A stretch of DNA of 64,000 bases. Origin: Wuchereria bancrofti (lineage: Eukaryota > Nematoda > Chromadorea > Rhabditida > Onchocercidae). The position numbers and the translations under genes are program-made. How positions within the stretch are numbered: position 1 is the first letter of the stretch; the number at the start of each line of letters is the position of its first letter. A model generated the notes under the pieces. The model was not told where the DNA came from and made no database searches. It was given only the letters and a program-made list of their open reading frames with translations. Location: the NCBI GenBank assembly GCA_005281725.1, contig SSBO01000001.1, forward strand, positions 5,688,399 to 5,752,398, given 5' to 3'. This document shows positions 26,891 through 39,718 of the stretch, piece after piece.

Positions 26891-29057
26891 ACAATTTAGG
26901 AGACAGTTTTCTGCGAAAGAAATGATTCAAAGGCTAATTAAACATTTCATTATAACAATAATAAAGGTATAAATATCATCAGCGTAAATATCAACGTGCA
27001 AACGTGTAAATATCAGTCTGTTGTTCAGTAATGATTCCTGTCAAATCTCAATGAATTTGAAAAGTAAAATAAGAGGGAGAAATTTCCTGCGTGTACTGTG
27101 CCAGCACACATTGTTAAAAAAAATATAACGCACTTATTCAAAATTAAAAAAGAAACAACCACTTATCGAATTTCGTTCAATAGAGAGAGGAAAGGAAAAA
27201 AGATGAATGGATGGATACTACCATATGGTTTTCGTGCTCAAATCGACTATGCACAAATTGTGAAGATAACTTCAATCAAAAGTGATTTTAAAAAATGTGA
27301 CTGATTATACAATCGCTAAATTTTTACGTCATCATTTAAACATTTTCTACGAGAGCAGATGGTCATGTGTATGTGTGTGAATTTAGAACTGAATGAAATA
27401 AATTAAATAGTCACGATTGTACTTACATTCCTTCCTTCCTTCCTTCATGCTAATTAATTAAAACATCCAATTATCATTCGGAAATCACACTGCCTTCCAT
27501 AACTTTGAATGAGAAATAACAAAAAATACGGCAGATAGTGACCAATAAAAGAGAATAGGGTAATAAATCACTGTTGCGCTTCAATAACTTACTTTCGAAT
27601 GGACATGGAGCAGTGTAATAACCGAGTGAAAGCAGTTCAGATGAGATCGATACGACGAGAATCTTGTGTGGGCGTGCGTTATTTCTCTTCGGCCGGCTGT
27701 TGTCCATAAGATGTGAGAGTTAAGTTGTCATCATATATGTATGAATAAGAGCGATGTAAAAAGAGGCAGGTCAGGTCACTGGTCAACACGAGATGGCCTC
27801 AGACCATCCCACTCTCCTTGAACAATAACACGACAAAGAAATTGGATCACTTTCAATTCTTTCAAATAGCAGAGAGAGAGAGAGAAATAAGAATGAGGGA
27901 TAATAGTACAGTACCATGTCACTATATCATATCATATCACGCCACACACACACACCACTACCTCAACATCAGTAGTACCAATCATTACTACACTCTGTTG
28001 AGTTAAATATGAAGAATTGATAGTGGTGAAGACGAAGGAAGAAGAGAGGTAAGAACGCGTGCCTTAACCTTTCTTCCCCCGCATATATACCTCATGCATC
28101 TCCTTACATTACTTTGACAAGAAAGGACACTCACAACACACTTACCAAATCTGTAGAGTGACCCTGATCGCATACCACCCACTCATCATCAGCCATCACT
28201 ACCAACACTAATACTCATTGCTGACATTCTCTCCATGTCATCCTCGTAACTGTCTGTGAAACATTTACACTTGTTCATTTATTTATTTTTGAATTGGACC
28301 AAATTCAGGAAGCTAACTTTGATTGTCTACCCACTTCAAAGACCATTTACTCGAAATAACATTATAAAGGAAATGTTAGAATCCCTGATTTTCAAACTTC
28401 GACACCCTCACACTTATGAAATTCACCATTATTTCTCCACCCGCTTCCCACAAATAAAATTTCTACCCACTTCCACAAATTTTTGATTTTTTAATCACTC
28501 GAGAATAATGATGAAATTTACTTTCGAGACTGCAATTCTCAGTAAGACTCCCTACATTTTACTTTCACAAACCAGTTAATTCCATAACCTTTCGAATTTG
28601 AAACTGCTAATTCAACACGAACATTCAGTTAGTATCTGACGAAAAAGAAGTATTACTATACAGTGGCACATGGTAGTAACAGCAATTCACTGAAGAAAAT
28701 TCCAAAAATATTCTACACGCTAGGGAAAATCAAGATTGTACAGTTATAAGATCATCAAGATCATACGAAAAGTGTAATAGGAATTTATCAGATCACCAAC
28801 ATCACAAACAGAATTACGCACTAATAAAACAGAAAACTTTAAGAAAAATCAAAGGACTGTGCCGACAAGCCACACAACTTCAGGACTTCAAAAACAAGCG
28901 TTTAAAATCCTTCATTTTAAGTGTTTATCCTTTGCAAAAAAATGAATCCTTCATTGCAAAAAACCATATCGAAACTGTTTTCCGGAATTGAAAAAGCTTC
29001 TCCAGGTTACTTGAAATTTTGCATATTTCGAATAGATATTTTTTATATTTCAAATGT

Positions 29058-31883
29058 TTAAATCGAACCATCCATTAACACACCGGCACTTTCTTGGATC
29101 CGTTTAATTTCTTTTGCTTTCTCTTTGAAATAGTTGGCAAACCTGTAATATTAAACAAAGCACTTATTTCACAGTAAAAAAAAAAAACAAGTACTAGTGG
29201 CCAAAAGAGCCTATTAAATAAATCAGTTAACTTGTCCACGCAACTAGGTATTGGAACCCGACAAAAATACCACATATATAAATAGAAGAAATAACTTCTG
29301 AAAGGAATAAACACTTATAGTGGACTTTCCGATCGTGATAAAAAAGTAGAAAATTTCCATTCAGTTTCAATTAACGTAGAAAGTTACCAATCAAGATGAG
29401 CATGCTTTTTCTTGATAGACATATAGGGATTTTTAGATAATCCTATACAAACTAGTTCCATAAATTGTGCGACAGGTCCTTCTTCTGGTAAACTGTATCG
29501 AGCGAGATATTTATCCAGAAATATATGGTTGTAAAAACCAACCTAGAATTTTTTAAGTCTATTTTCTAAAACAGTTGATTTGAAGACAATCACTCAGAAA
29601 ATAAAAACAAAACAGTTCCTATGCTTTAAAAAGCGAAAAGGACGATTACGTTTTCCTCATCGCCAATCTGATATTCGTTGTCGATTGGATAAGGCCACAT
29701 TTTCCCTTGTTCTGTTAGCTCAATCATTTCCTCGAAGGCATTAGATGGACCGAATGAAGAGTTCCATATCCTGAATATAAACGTTAATTGCCAGAAAACG
29801 TTCAAATCAACTGTTTTAGAAAACAGACAAGCAAAATCCGATATTCTAGTACAGATTATGTAAAAAAAAAAAAAAAAAAGACGCTTTTTTTTAAATTTTT
29901 AAACAAAACTGAAACACACGCTGCAGCATCTTTATCCCATTCACACCACTGCTTCACTGAGTGATCTTTCAATTTTGGTATATCTGCTATTTTGAAAACG
30001 TTCAACTTGTTCTCAGTATTTTTGAATATGTTTTCCACACGAAAATCGGGATGAATAACATTGGAAGAAGCTATATGCGGTTCATCTGATAATAGACCAT
30101 CCGGATAAATAATTTTACTAGAAAATTAAACAAGAATATAGATTCTCTGTATCTATAATAATCCCTTGAAAAGAATCACAATTGAGAATTTAAAAAACTA
30201 ACATAAGAGGACTAAAGGTATCCTTCAGGCAGTCATAATACTATTGATTACTTATAAAAAGTCACCGTATTAAAACAACATAAATAACAGTAGATATGGC
30301 GCTTTCAAAATGACAGACATTGTTCTATGATTGATTTTCAACGGGTGCGACGGCAGGAAATTTCCTAATGTTCTAACCGTTTATCAATTCCCTAAATTAT
30401 ACATAATTTTCCATCATAAGCCAGAAAAAAAACATCGACTGCAAAACATTACCATAAAGCTAAAAAATGAATCAGCTACCTTGCTAATTGTAGTGCGATA
30501 TTATAAAAAGTACTCTCTTTTTCGGTCTGCTCAATTTCTTCCAGCAAATTCTTCTTTTGTTCTTCTGTATAATTTTGCATCAGAATTTCGTATTTTCCAA
30601 CTGCCCTCTGTTCGGCTATTTTCACTGCATGCTCGGCAATTCTACGAGCATCCTCTACTTTGTGAGCTGACTGAAAGTCGAAAATTCCTAACTTCCAAAA
30701 CTGTTTGTTAGGATAAGTTAGAAGTTATTTAGCCATCTTCATTTTTTCGAAATGAGGTAAAAAATAAAGTTTTCAATATCGGAAAAATCCAGAAGAATTG
30801 GATAATTTATAATGAAATAAATAAAAAGTGCAATGTCACCTGAACAGCTTGATAAAATATTTCACGCTTCAGCAGTAATAGCCCTTGGCGCATTTGTCGC
30901 TTTTCCAAAGCCCTAAATTACTAAATTATAAGTTTTGCTTATGATACTTACCAAGAAGTTCAAACCTACTAAAAGAGAAACTGCTTTGCCAGTAGCTCCC
31001 AGAAAATGACTGGCATAGCTACTACAGTATTAGAGTTCTGGAACATATTTCAAAAGGGAAAAGAAATATACCTTGGTGGAAGTCCAGTTGTTTCATCCTT
31101 AAGGCTTTCTAGAAAAGTGGCAAAAGACCTATCGGATAACAATTCACTGTATTGCGCACTGGTTGCCGCTTCAAATTTTTCCTTCTCATATTCCATCAAC
31201 TTTCCAATCAATTCATTTCTCGTTCTGAGCAGAAAAAAAATTTCCGTATGTTACAAAATTTATTTTTCTAAGTATGTTTTCTTCAAGATAAGCATATTTT
31301 CTCTCAAAACAATTCATGAGAAAAAAGGATGTTTTAAAAAAAATACAAACATTGAATACTACCACGATCTCTGATTCTTATTATTTGTTCTTATTATTTG
31401 AGGGAATGTGATAAAACGATTCAAGTTTTCTAATCAAGTATCACGTGCTTACTTTCGTTCATCAGAGATGCCATTATAATGGAAGTTCTTAACTATGGAA
31501 TTAACAGCTGCCAAAATTTCTTCCGTTGCCACTTCATTTACTTTCGGTTTTTTCCAGTTCTTTCTCCGCTTAAGCTCCAATAATTTCTCTGAAAAATAAA
31601 TTTGGTTCGCAGTAAAATGATGTACGAAAACCCAAGAAATGTTTAAAGAATTACTTCGTATGTTTTCTGGTTTTAAATTCTCATCTGCTGTAGATTCGGA
31701 AGTTGTGATTCTCGATTCTTTCCTGATTTCAGGCGCACTTTTACCTGATATTTCAAACCTTTGCAGGCTTTCAGTTTGCGAACTAGCACTATCATCATTT
31801 GAAGTACCGAAGGATCGCCCAATACAAGGAAAAGCCATGCGTCTACCGATTTCTAATCGCATCGAACAACAGCGATTAAACAT
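29058..31883 (-). CDS. mrps-31: Mitochondrial ribosomal protein mS31 (MRPS31)
   Basis: A component of the mitochondrial small ribosomal subunit. Nine exons join in phase to 446 residues: 31883-31655, 31588-31453, 31224-31072, 30912-30840, 30670-30480, 30117-29920, 29770-29650, 29542-29388 and 29142-29058. The first 30 residues are Arg-rich with few acids (MFNRCCSMRLEIGRRMAF), as expected for a mitochondrial import signal. A middle coiled-coil-like, charged region follows. The C-terminal family signature is clear: IWNSSFGPSNAFEEM, then GKMWPYPIDNE, then FMELVCIGLSKNPYMS, then HLDWFANYF. It is somewhat longer than the human protein, mostly in the N-terminal half. Next gene upstream on the same strand is malate dehydrogenase, about 0.9 kb away. 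The start ATG could be one of several Met codons in the presequence (31883, or 31862/31838 in the same frame). Confidence 0.9.
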
Positions 31884-32786
31884 ATTTTTTACCTAAATAT
31901 ATCTAAATTATTCAAATAGGAAAATATCTATATTCTTTCGTTAATCTGTACTCCGAAAACATGGAAAATTTAAAAAAGAAGAAACGATAGAAAACCTAAA
32001 AACCGTAAAAACCCAACTATTAGGAGTTTGAATCAAATGTATTCTACAGCTTAGTAATTTATTTATCTCTAAAGATTCTTTCGAATCACTTATTATCTTT
32101 ATTTCTTTTCTCAGTTAGCGACACAAATCTATGACCAAAATGAATGTATAATACTGCGGTTAAAACTGGATAAGCTTATCACTTAAATCCCTGTACCCTC
32201 GTTCGACGCACAACTTGAGGGATTTCATGGTGTCTGCATGACAATGTAAGAGAAACAAGGGATAGTCATTCGATATTTCCTGGACTCGATAACTTCATGA
32301 GGAACAAAAACACTCTCTGCAGATTTTTATTGAATGATGAGGACCTTAATGGCAAATATATTCACAAGCCCGTGATAAACATGACAGTTTGAAAGCGAAG
32401 TAATTACTTATATCAATACATAAGAACTACAAATGTACAATAATAGTACAAATATATAAAAATACAGTAAAACTTCAAACGACCATTCAATAATAGCTAT
32501 CAAAATCTATATAAAACAGCATGAATAAACTAATAAGAAAGATAATGAGGAAAACAGGGATGGCCCCTTTTACATACGAATAAAGCTTTCGAAAGGTAAA
32601 AAAAGTAAGGAAGGTATTACCTCAAATAATAGCACTCAGGAATACTCGAGCAAAATTCTTTCTTTAAAACTGAAATAAAATAGAAGTCTCAATAAATTGG
32701 AAATGTAGAAAATGTGACCTGTGCCAAGTAAATATAGCTTAACAGTAGATTCCGTAATCATTAGAACATCCTTATATAACAAAAAT
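31884..32786. other. Intergenic region between mdh-2 and mrps-31
   Basis: No exon seen. It should hold the malate dehydrogenase 3' UTR and the 5' region of mrps-31. AT-rich and unremarkable. Confidence 0.6.
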
Positions 32787-34783
32787 TTAGCCACTGACAA
32801 ATTTTAAACCCTTGGAAATATTTTTCTTCAGTTCTGGAACGGCAGCATCAACAAGGCCTTGTTCGTATGTACTAAGCTTGCCCATTCCAAGAACTTTCTC
32901 AACTCCGTTTTTCTGAAGAAATTAAAGTTTTTTATTAGTTTTCCTAGTACTTTGGGTCAAAAAATGTTATAAGCTCAAACTGAGAGTCAATCACAATAGC
33001 AAGAGAGAAATACCACTAAATTTATGAAATTAAATAAAAAAACCACTGAAACGCGTTAAATAAATGAAATAATCAAACGAGTAAACCAGAAAAACAGTTT
33101 ACTTTCAGAGAGAGAAATTCTTAAACTAGTGTAATACGAAAAAACTTACACCAAATTCCAAAGGTGTTGCAAAGTAATCCACGCCACTGCATGCATCCGA
33201 AGCAACATATGCGCACTGAATGGATTTCTCACCTCTAAGACCTCTCAGTAAACTTTCCACAAATTTTGAAGCTGCTAAAGCCATTGAAAGCGTAGCCGAA
33301 CCCTAAACTTTTCTAACAAATAGCTCTAACGCCACATATCATAGGATATAAATTTCATAAAATGTAACGTTTTTTTGTAAGTTGATTCTTATTCAATGAG
33401 AAATTAATAATAGCAATATCAAAAATTCACATGGATTTAAGTAAAGAATAGAGTAGGTAAAGAAAATGAAGATGAATGATGACATTTCTTTAATTAAGAC
33501 CGTCGGAAATTCGTTTCACTCAGTTCTAACTGAAAGAGAATCTACAACTTACAGCTCCAGCCTTTGCTTTCACAACTTCTGTTCCAGCATTCTGGATTCG
33601 TTCTGTCAGTTTCTTCACTTCATCATCCGAGAATTTACACAACGGTTTCGCTTGCGAAAGAAGCGGAATGATGGTAATCCCAGAATGGCCACCAATAACG
33701 GGTATGTCTGTTTCCTCAGCATCTAGGTTCTGAAAGAAAATTAAATATAAAATTGATAGCAGTGTTATTTGACGGTATGTTGAAAAAAATCACCATATCA
33801 CACATATATTTTTGGAAGCTTGCAATAAAACTTTAAGCATGAAAGTACTTTGGCTCCGGCAACAAATGCTGCTGATCGCACAGCATCGAGTGTTGTGACA
33901 CCAAATATACGTCGCGGATCAAAGACGCCACGTTTTTTAAAAATTTCACAAGCGATTGGAACTGTTGAATTAACAGGATTTGTAATGATTGCAATGAAAG
34001 CTTTTGGACAATTTTTTGCGGCTGCTTCACTTAAGTCTCGTACAATGCTAGCATTGGTGTTAAATAAATCATCACGAGTCATGCCTAGAAGTAGCAGATT
34101 TTAACTATTATTGAACAATGTCATATTTTATCAAAATTGACAATGAAAAACGGAGTAAATTAACGTAACACATAAGTTCTGCTCCAGAAGATTTCCAAAA
34201 AAAGAAAAGTCAAGATTAAAGACCTGGTTTTCGTGGTAGACCAGCAGGTATCACTACAATGTCAGCACCTTGCAAAGCTTCATCTAGTTCATTCGGGCTA
34301 GTGTGTCCCGTGACCTAGAATTTAAACTCTGTTACGAAGAACCGCAGCAATTATAAAAAACGTGACCAATAATCGAAACTTGAAAAAAAACGCGAAATTA
34401 TCTGATATCTAGTAATTAGTATGAAAGAAGCACGTGAGCTCTAGTATCGATATGTGATAGATCGGCGGCCACACCCGGCGTATCCTTGATATCGTACAGT
34501 GCTAATTTTGCTACATGCTTATTCATTTTTAGCAGCAATCCAAGTGGTTGTCCAATACCACCAGCAGCACCCAGCAAAGCAATCTGTAAAGTGAGTTCCT
34601 GTCAAAATTTCCAATTTTTCAAATAACTTTTAATGTTTTCGTTATAGCTCGCCTTCCACTTTTTATTCACTGACAATGCGAAAATTTTACTTTAGGTGCA
34701 GAACTAGTTAAACGATGACTGCACATTTGCAAATTCCTCGTTAATGCTTCCAAGACTAATGATATTCTTCCAATAGCTGTCAT
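32787..34783 (-). CDS. mdh-2: Mitochondrial malate dehydrogenase
   Basis: Interconverts malate and oxaloacetate with NAD in the mitochondrial matrix (TCA cycle). Seven exons join in phase to 341 residues: 34783-34691, 34583-34434, 34314-34224, 34084-33849, 33729-33553, 33302-33150 and 32912-32787. The first 31 residues look like an import signal (no acid after one Glu, several Arg). The NAD-binding loop [15 protein letters not shown] is intact. The substrate loop [18 protein letters not shown] holds the expected arginines. [14 protein letters not shown] and VTTLDAVRS follow, and the catalytic His is in [12 protein letters not shown]. The C-terminus ends KGLKFVSG. Length matches the mitochondrial/glyoxysomal MDH family. 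Nothing suggests loss of function. The first exon ATG lies at 34783, with no stronger upstream in-frame candidate seen. Confidence 0.95.
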
Positions 34784-36275
34784 TGTTACAGCTGAAATAG
34801 AAATGTGATCAGTCTTTCAAAACACTTAAAACATAGTCGCAGATAAAATCTGAATTTCCATAAAAATTAAAAAGTAACAAAGGTATGTTGAGTAGAATGA
34901 GATGTGAGATTTGCAAGTTCAATAAAAACACACATCTTCTAGTTCAGTGAACATTAGGGTGAATGATTCATAGATAAATTATTGTTTAATGATATGAGCT
35001 GCTAGCTTGACTGCAAATAAACTATGTGCTTGAGTCAAACATTTTTAAGCGATGATTCGAGAGAAATAATCGTAATCGATGTAGTTGTTGACATTTGTTA
35101 CTCTGCACGACCTCTCTAAGAACGCTGCAGTGACCTTGTCAAGGAGGAAAGGATTCTTTAATTGAAGAAATCAATTATAAGACGAAGGAAGGACGACAAC
35201 CTTAAATCACTAACAGCGCAGCACCACCTCTTCCCACACATATAATGGTAGAGATCGATTCGTACCAACCAATACAGAGAGAGGAAGAAAGAGAAAGAGA
35301 GACGATGCTAGTGAGCCAACAACAAAATAGCAGTCAGAAGAATCAAACATCATTATGTGTTACTTTGATGAAATAGAAGGTAAAATATCATCTGTTCGAC
35401 TGATATGTTTGTGCTTAGCTGATCGGTGTACGAATTCCGCTTCTCCATTTTTGATCGATAGCCGTGACGGAGATGGGAAAGGGTGGAAGTGTTGTAGCAG
35501 CAGATGAATTCAACAGGCGCACTAATACACTTTCTGATTCAGATTAATCACAGTTAACGATTCCATTTCAGTTTAGATTGATTGCTTGCTGTTCAAGTTA
35601 TTGCTACAAGCAGACAGATGATTTTGTGAGCAACACATTTCCATTTCGAAGATAAAATGACAAGTTAGTGATAAGCATTAATGGCTCACAACTCTGATTA
35701 GTGATATTCATAACATAGCGACCAGTGATAACACATGATACTTAACCTTCAACAGTGCTCCTTAACGTTAGCTTTATTATTAATGTATATAAATTATTGT
35801 ACCGCTAATGACACTTGTTTATTGGTGATTTTGTGTCTCGAATAAACTGCACATGGAATTTCGGTAAGTTGGCACTTTCTTGAATGCACTATGTGTATAC
35901 GCATGGTCATCGGACCATTTCTTATTTCTTTGTGAAGTAAATGACTTAGACAACAATACACGTCTATTCCTTTATATTCAATCTGATATATTATTTGAAA
36001 ACTCGAAATCGCATATTGCTCTGAGGTACTGCAATCTAATCTGCTATATAAAGTAATATCATATGACAAACGCTTCTATAAGTGTTAACTGATATTTTTC
36101 TTTATCCAGGTCATCCTATATCGAAATTTAAACGAACATTTCAAGAAATGACCAGGCAGGAAATATTCATCCTCAGTGGGATAAAATTAATGATTTATAG
36201 AAACAATGGTTTTTATTTTTTCCTATAATTGAATCAGGTAGTGAATTAGATAACACTTGAAAATTTTAATCAAAA
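34784..36275. other. Intergenic region upstream of mdh-2
   Basis: Presumed promoter of mdh-2 and 3' UTR of the Rpt2-like gene. It contains a GA-rich purine stretch (35277-35302) and no plausible exon. The open frame at 35794-36069 (-) has no similarity or splice support. Confidence 0.55.
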
Positions 36276-39091
36276 TCACATGAAAAACTCCTCTGGTGCT
36301 TCACTTTTCTTCTGCATAATAACTCGTTCCATAGCCTTATCGAAATCTTCCAGACACACAAATTTTCTTTGTGCACGAAGCGCAAGCATTCCGGCCTCTG
36401 TACAGATTGCCTAAAAAGTATGAAATTGTTTTCGTAAATGAAAGCAGCCGGATAAAACGATACAATCAAACAAGTTTGGATACCTTACAATCAGCTCCGG
36501 AAAGTGATAATTCTGAAGCATATTTCTCGAACCTAACATTAGCCGCAATTTTCATCCCTGCTGTGTGTATTTGAAAAATTTTGAGCTTTGTTTTTTCATT
36601 TGGTTTCGGTAATTCTATTTTACGATCAATTCGGCCTGGCCGGATGAGCGCCGGATCCAACACATCAATCCTATTTGTTGCCATTATTACCTGATTGGAA
36701 AGATGTCTCTCATTTCTTTCTGACAAATAATGAGCATTATTTTCATGCATCTTGCACCTAATATTAAGTCTGTGATCACTTAAATTACTTTGGGAGCAGA
36801 AATATTAGAAAAGCCATCATGGGTGAAAGCATCGGAAAGCTATTTTTCGATTATGCAACTGTATCTCGTACATTCTGGATTGCACTTAGTGCTCACCTAC
36901 TCCTTAGTCCTTACTAAGACTTGATATGAAATTAGAATTGTAACTTCTCAAAAATCGCAATTCCAGCAGATCAAATGGATTACCTTGACATCACCGCGGC
37001 TTTCGAATCCATCAAGCTGATTTAACAGTTCTAGCATTGTTCGCTGAACTTCTCGTTCACCACCACAAGTCGTATCGTATCGTTTCGTGCCAACTGCATC
37101 AATTTCATCGATAAATATGATGCATGGAACTGATTCCCTAGCTATCCGAAATAATTCTCTAAAAGAATATTATTGTGAGGCTTCTAATATATTTAAGATT
37201 TTTTAAAAATTTTTTTGTGAACTAATTGACTTGCCGTACTAATTTGGAGCCATCACCACTGTTTTTCTGAATCAGATCAGCACCGGTAACTCGGATAAAT
37301 GTTGCCGATGTACTGTGTGCTACCGCTTTAGCTAATAAAGTTTTTCCTAAAAAAGGATGACCACTTTTCAAGATCTTCTGATCTTATTAGGAATTTAATC
37401 TTAAAATGATTTGACACATAATTATCGAATCCATCATTTATCATTCAATGTGATGCGCGTTTACAAATGGTTAAAAAACTATTTCCGAGATTTCTATGAT
37501 CAGTATTTGTTACTGAAAGCATTACGAAGAGCTTTTTTTATTATACAATTTCTAAAGGCTGCTAAGCTATATCATAAGTTTCATTTTTTCCAAAAGCATT
37601 TCATTTTTCCCAAAATATATTAGTGATGAAAATGACCTGTTCCAGGCTCGCCGTACAAAATGACACCTTTTGGGGCTGTAATGCCCATTTCTTCGTAATA
37701 TTCCGGATGAACAAGCGGTAGTTCAACAGTTTCTTTGATTTCTTGAATCTGCTCTTCCAGTCCTCCAATATCCTAAATTCGTCAGAATCAGTAAGATCAT
37801 GTAATAAGCAAATTGAGGAATGGAAGTAGTGAGAACAAAAATCCCTTTGATGAGCTTTTCTTTCCAGGACTTTTTTTCAAGATATACTTTAAAAGACAGG
37901 GTTGTTTCGAAATCTTACGGTAAACCAACAGATAAAGTTTGAAAATTTCTGTTGTTACAGACTTTAAACTTAAATTTAAAACTAGCATCGAAAGATTCTC
38001 TGGGTGCTTTTTCAAGTCTATTGATGATCGAGTTAGATGCATCAATGCTATCGTGCAGTACCCCAACCACTGCAATGGGAACATTCTTCAGAGATCCTTG
38101 AGCTTTTACCATAACCAAAGCACCAATCCGGACCAAATCCTTGTCAACAATTGACAATATTGGTATGTACCACTCTCGTTTGTTACCTTCAATAACCACT
38201 ACAGCATGCTGTAATAATGAGAAACTGTTTGAATATTTCGCACAATTTTAACCAAGTTTAAAAAAAAAGATGAGAAATTAAGCGTTGTGTTCGATTACTG
38301 AGACCATTGGAATATTCAGTTATAGCCATCTGTTTTTCTGCTATCCATGTTGATATCACTTTAAGTCAGGTAAGTGATAATGGAAGGATGGATAGAGCAC
38401 TCTTTGTGATTGTGACAAGTATTGGGATAGGATGGTTCATTTATCTCTGCAGAATTTTCCGTGTTCCTATCTTTTTCCTTAATTATTTCCAGATGTACTC
38501 TTCCTTATTTCAATTTCTTTCTGAACCTTTTCATCCAGGAAAAGCTCATGAATTCGAGCAAGTGCGATCGGTGAGCCACGTAATGCATTTATAGTTTTGC
38601 GTTCTTTCCTCTGTTGTTCACTGATTGATCCACTTTTCCCTTGACGTTGAATAAATTCTTTTTCCAACAATAAATAGTCTTTTATACGACTCATTCGTAA
38701 GAATTTTAGATAGCAATGTCTTCGTGGTATCACTGAAGTAATACATTCAAATTGCACAGTTTCTAGTTGCCTTATAAAAAAAAATTTATTGCTTCTATAC
38801 TGATTTACTATGGCAGATGCTATGGTAGCAAATTTAAGAAATTAACCAAAAACATATTAAATAAGAATAAATACTAATTAACTGAGCTCCCGATTATTGG
38901 ATGATATCGTCGATACTGTTTAATGAAGAATTTTTGAAGGGGGTACAAAGTACAATTGGATTATGATTCTAACCTTGTGGTAACTTATTGGCTGTATCTT
39001 GAGCTCGTTGAGGTTTGCGAGCAACTTTCATTAGGGTATGTTGTGGCATCGCTACTCCTTTCTTATTAGGCCTAGATACCTGATTGCCCAT
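36276..39091 (-). CDS. Divergent Rpt2-like 26S proteasome AAA-ATPase
   Basis: Eight exons give 446 residues: 39091-38974, 38762-38527, 38208-37987, 37772-37637, 37346-37235, 37158-36984, 36690-36484 and 36410-36276. It aligns along its length with Rpt2 (PSMC1): start MGNQVSR (Gly2 myristoylation type), [12 protein letters not shown], the OB-fold segment [24 protein letters not shown], Walker [31 protein letters not shown] and the arginine-finger motif [12 protein letters not shown]. Three functional sites differ from canonical Rpt2: Walker A is GEPGTGKT (usually GPPGTGKT), the pore loop is QKNSGDG (usually QKYLGDG, so the aromatic is gone), and the tail is EEFFM instead of an HbYX end such as LYL. 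Two introns appear to use GC donors. It is probably a lineage-specific paralogue rather than the main Rpt2, but no second copy is visible here to compare. Confidence 0.85.
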
Positions 39092-39718
39092 TTTCCTTTC
39101 AATATCGGTAACGTTTTCGTATGCGTAACGGTATTGTTCAATACGATATTTATGTGTAACCCTTAAAAGCTTAATGATTTAAGTGATTCTACCGCACAAA
39201 GCGCAGACATAACTAGAGAAATAATATTAACTTTATCAAACCGATCATTTTATATACTGTATAATCGATGTTAATCATTTCAGTTTCTGCAGAATATTCG
39301 GCTGAAGGGGTAACAATTATCATTTTTACTGGCAGACGTTGGTATGATGACAGGCAAAGAATACACATAAAGACACTTTTTCCATATACTCCATGATAGC
39401 TTGATTCTCTTTATGCATGGGATGCTGAAGTAACGTGTTCCGAATTACTTTGACTCATAACCTGTATTAATCAACAAAATTTTGTGGCTTTAGTTTCTCT
39501 TGGTTTCCCGAGCATTCCCGTTCTATTCCCTTTCATCCCTCCCTCATCCTATCACTGTTATACATTTCAAATTTATACTACACAAATTTGCATTTGAACT
39601 GAATATTTTGCAAAATGAATATCATCTTTGATATCTTCAATATGTCCATGATTCTTTGATGGAAGAATGAGAAATGGCAATGAAATCAGTACAGTATCTT
39701 CGATCCCTTCAATTTATA
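39092..39718. other. Intergenic gap between Lys/Glu-rich gene and Rpt2-like gene
   Basis: About 0.63 kb between two genes on the same strand, with no exon seen. The spacing would allow either a separate promoter or an operon-type arrangement with trans-splicing. Confidence 0.5.

Larger units (their letters stand above)
23408..29057. other. Long gene-poor intergenic region
   Basis: Upstream of the Ser/Gln-rich gene and downstream of mrps-31. It is AT-rich with many short frames lacking coding character. It should contain the promoter and 5' UTR exons of the minus-strand gene. Notable content: a degenerate 28-base tandem repeat (26824-26890), a small GC-rich candidate exon (26387-26448, minus), and ATG/CAT-rich simple sequence around 24740-24860. 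Confidence 0.5.

Noticed and set aside
31639..31896. 85-codon plus-strand frame
   Set aside because: Antisense of the first exon of mrps-31.
33850..34104. 84-codon plus-strand frame
   Set aside because: Antisense of the malate dehydrogenase exon 34084-33849.
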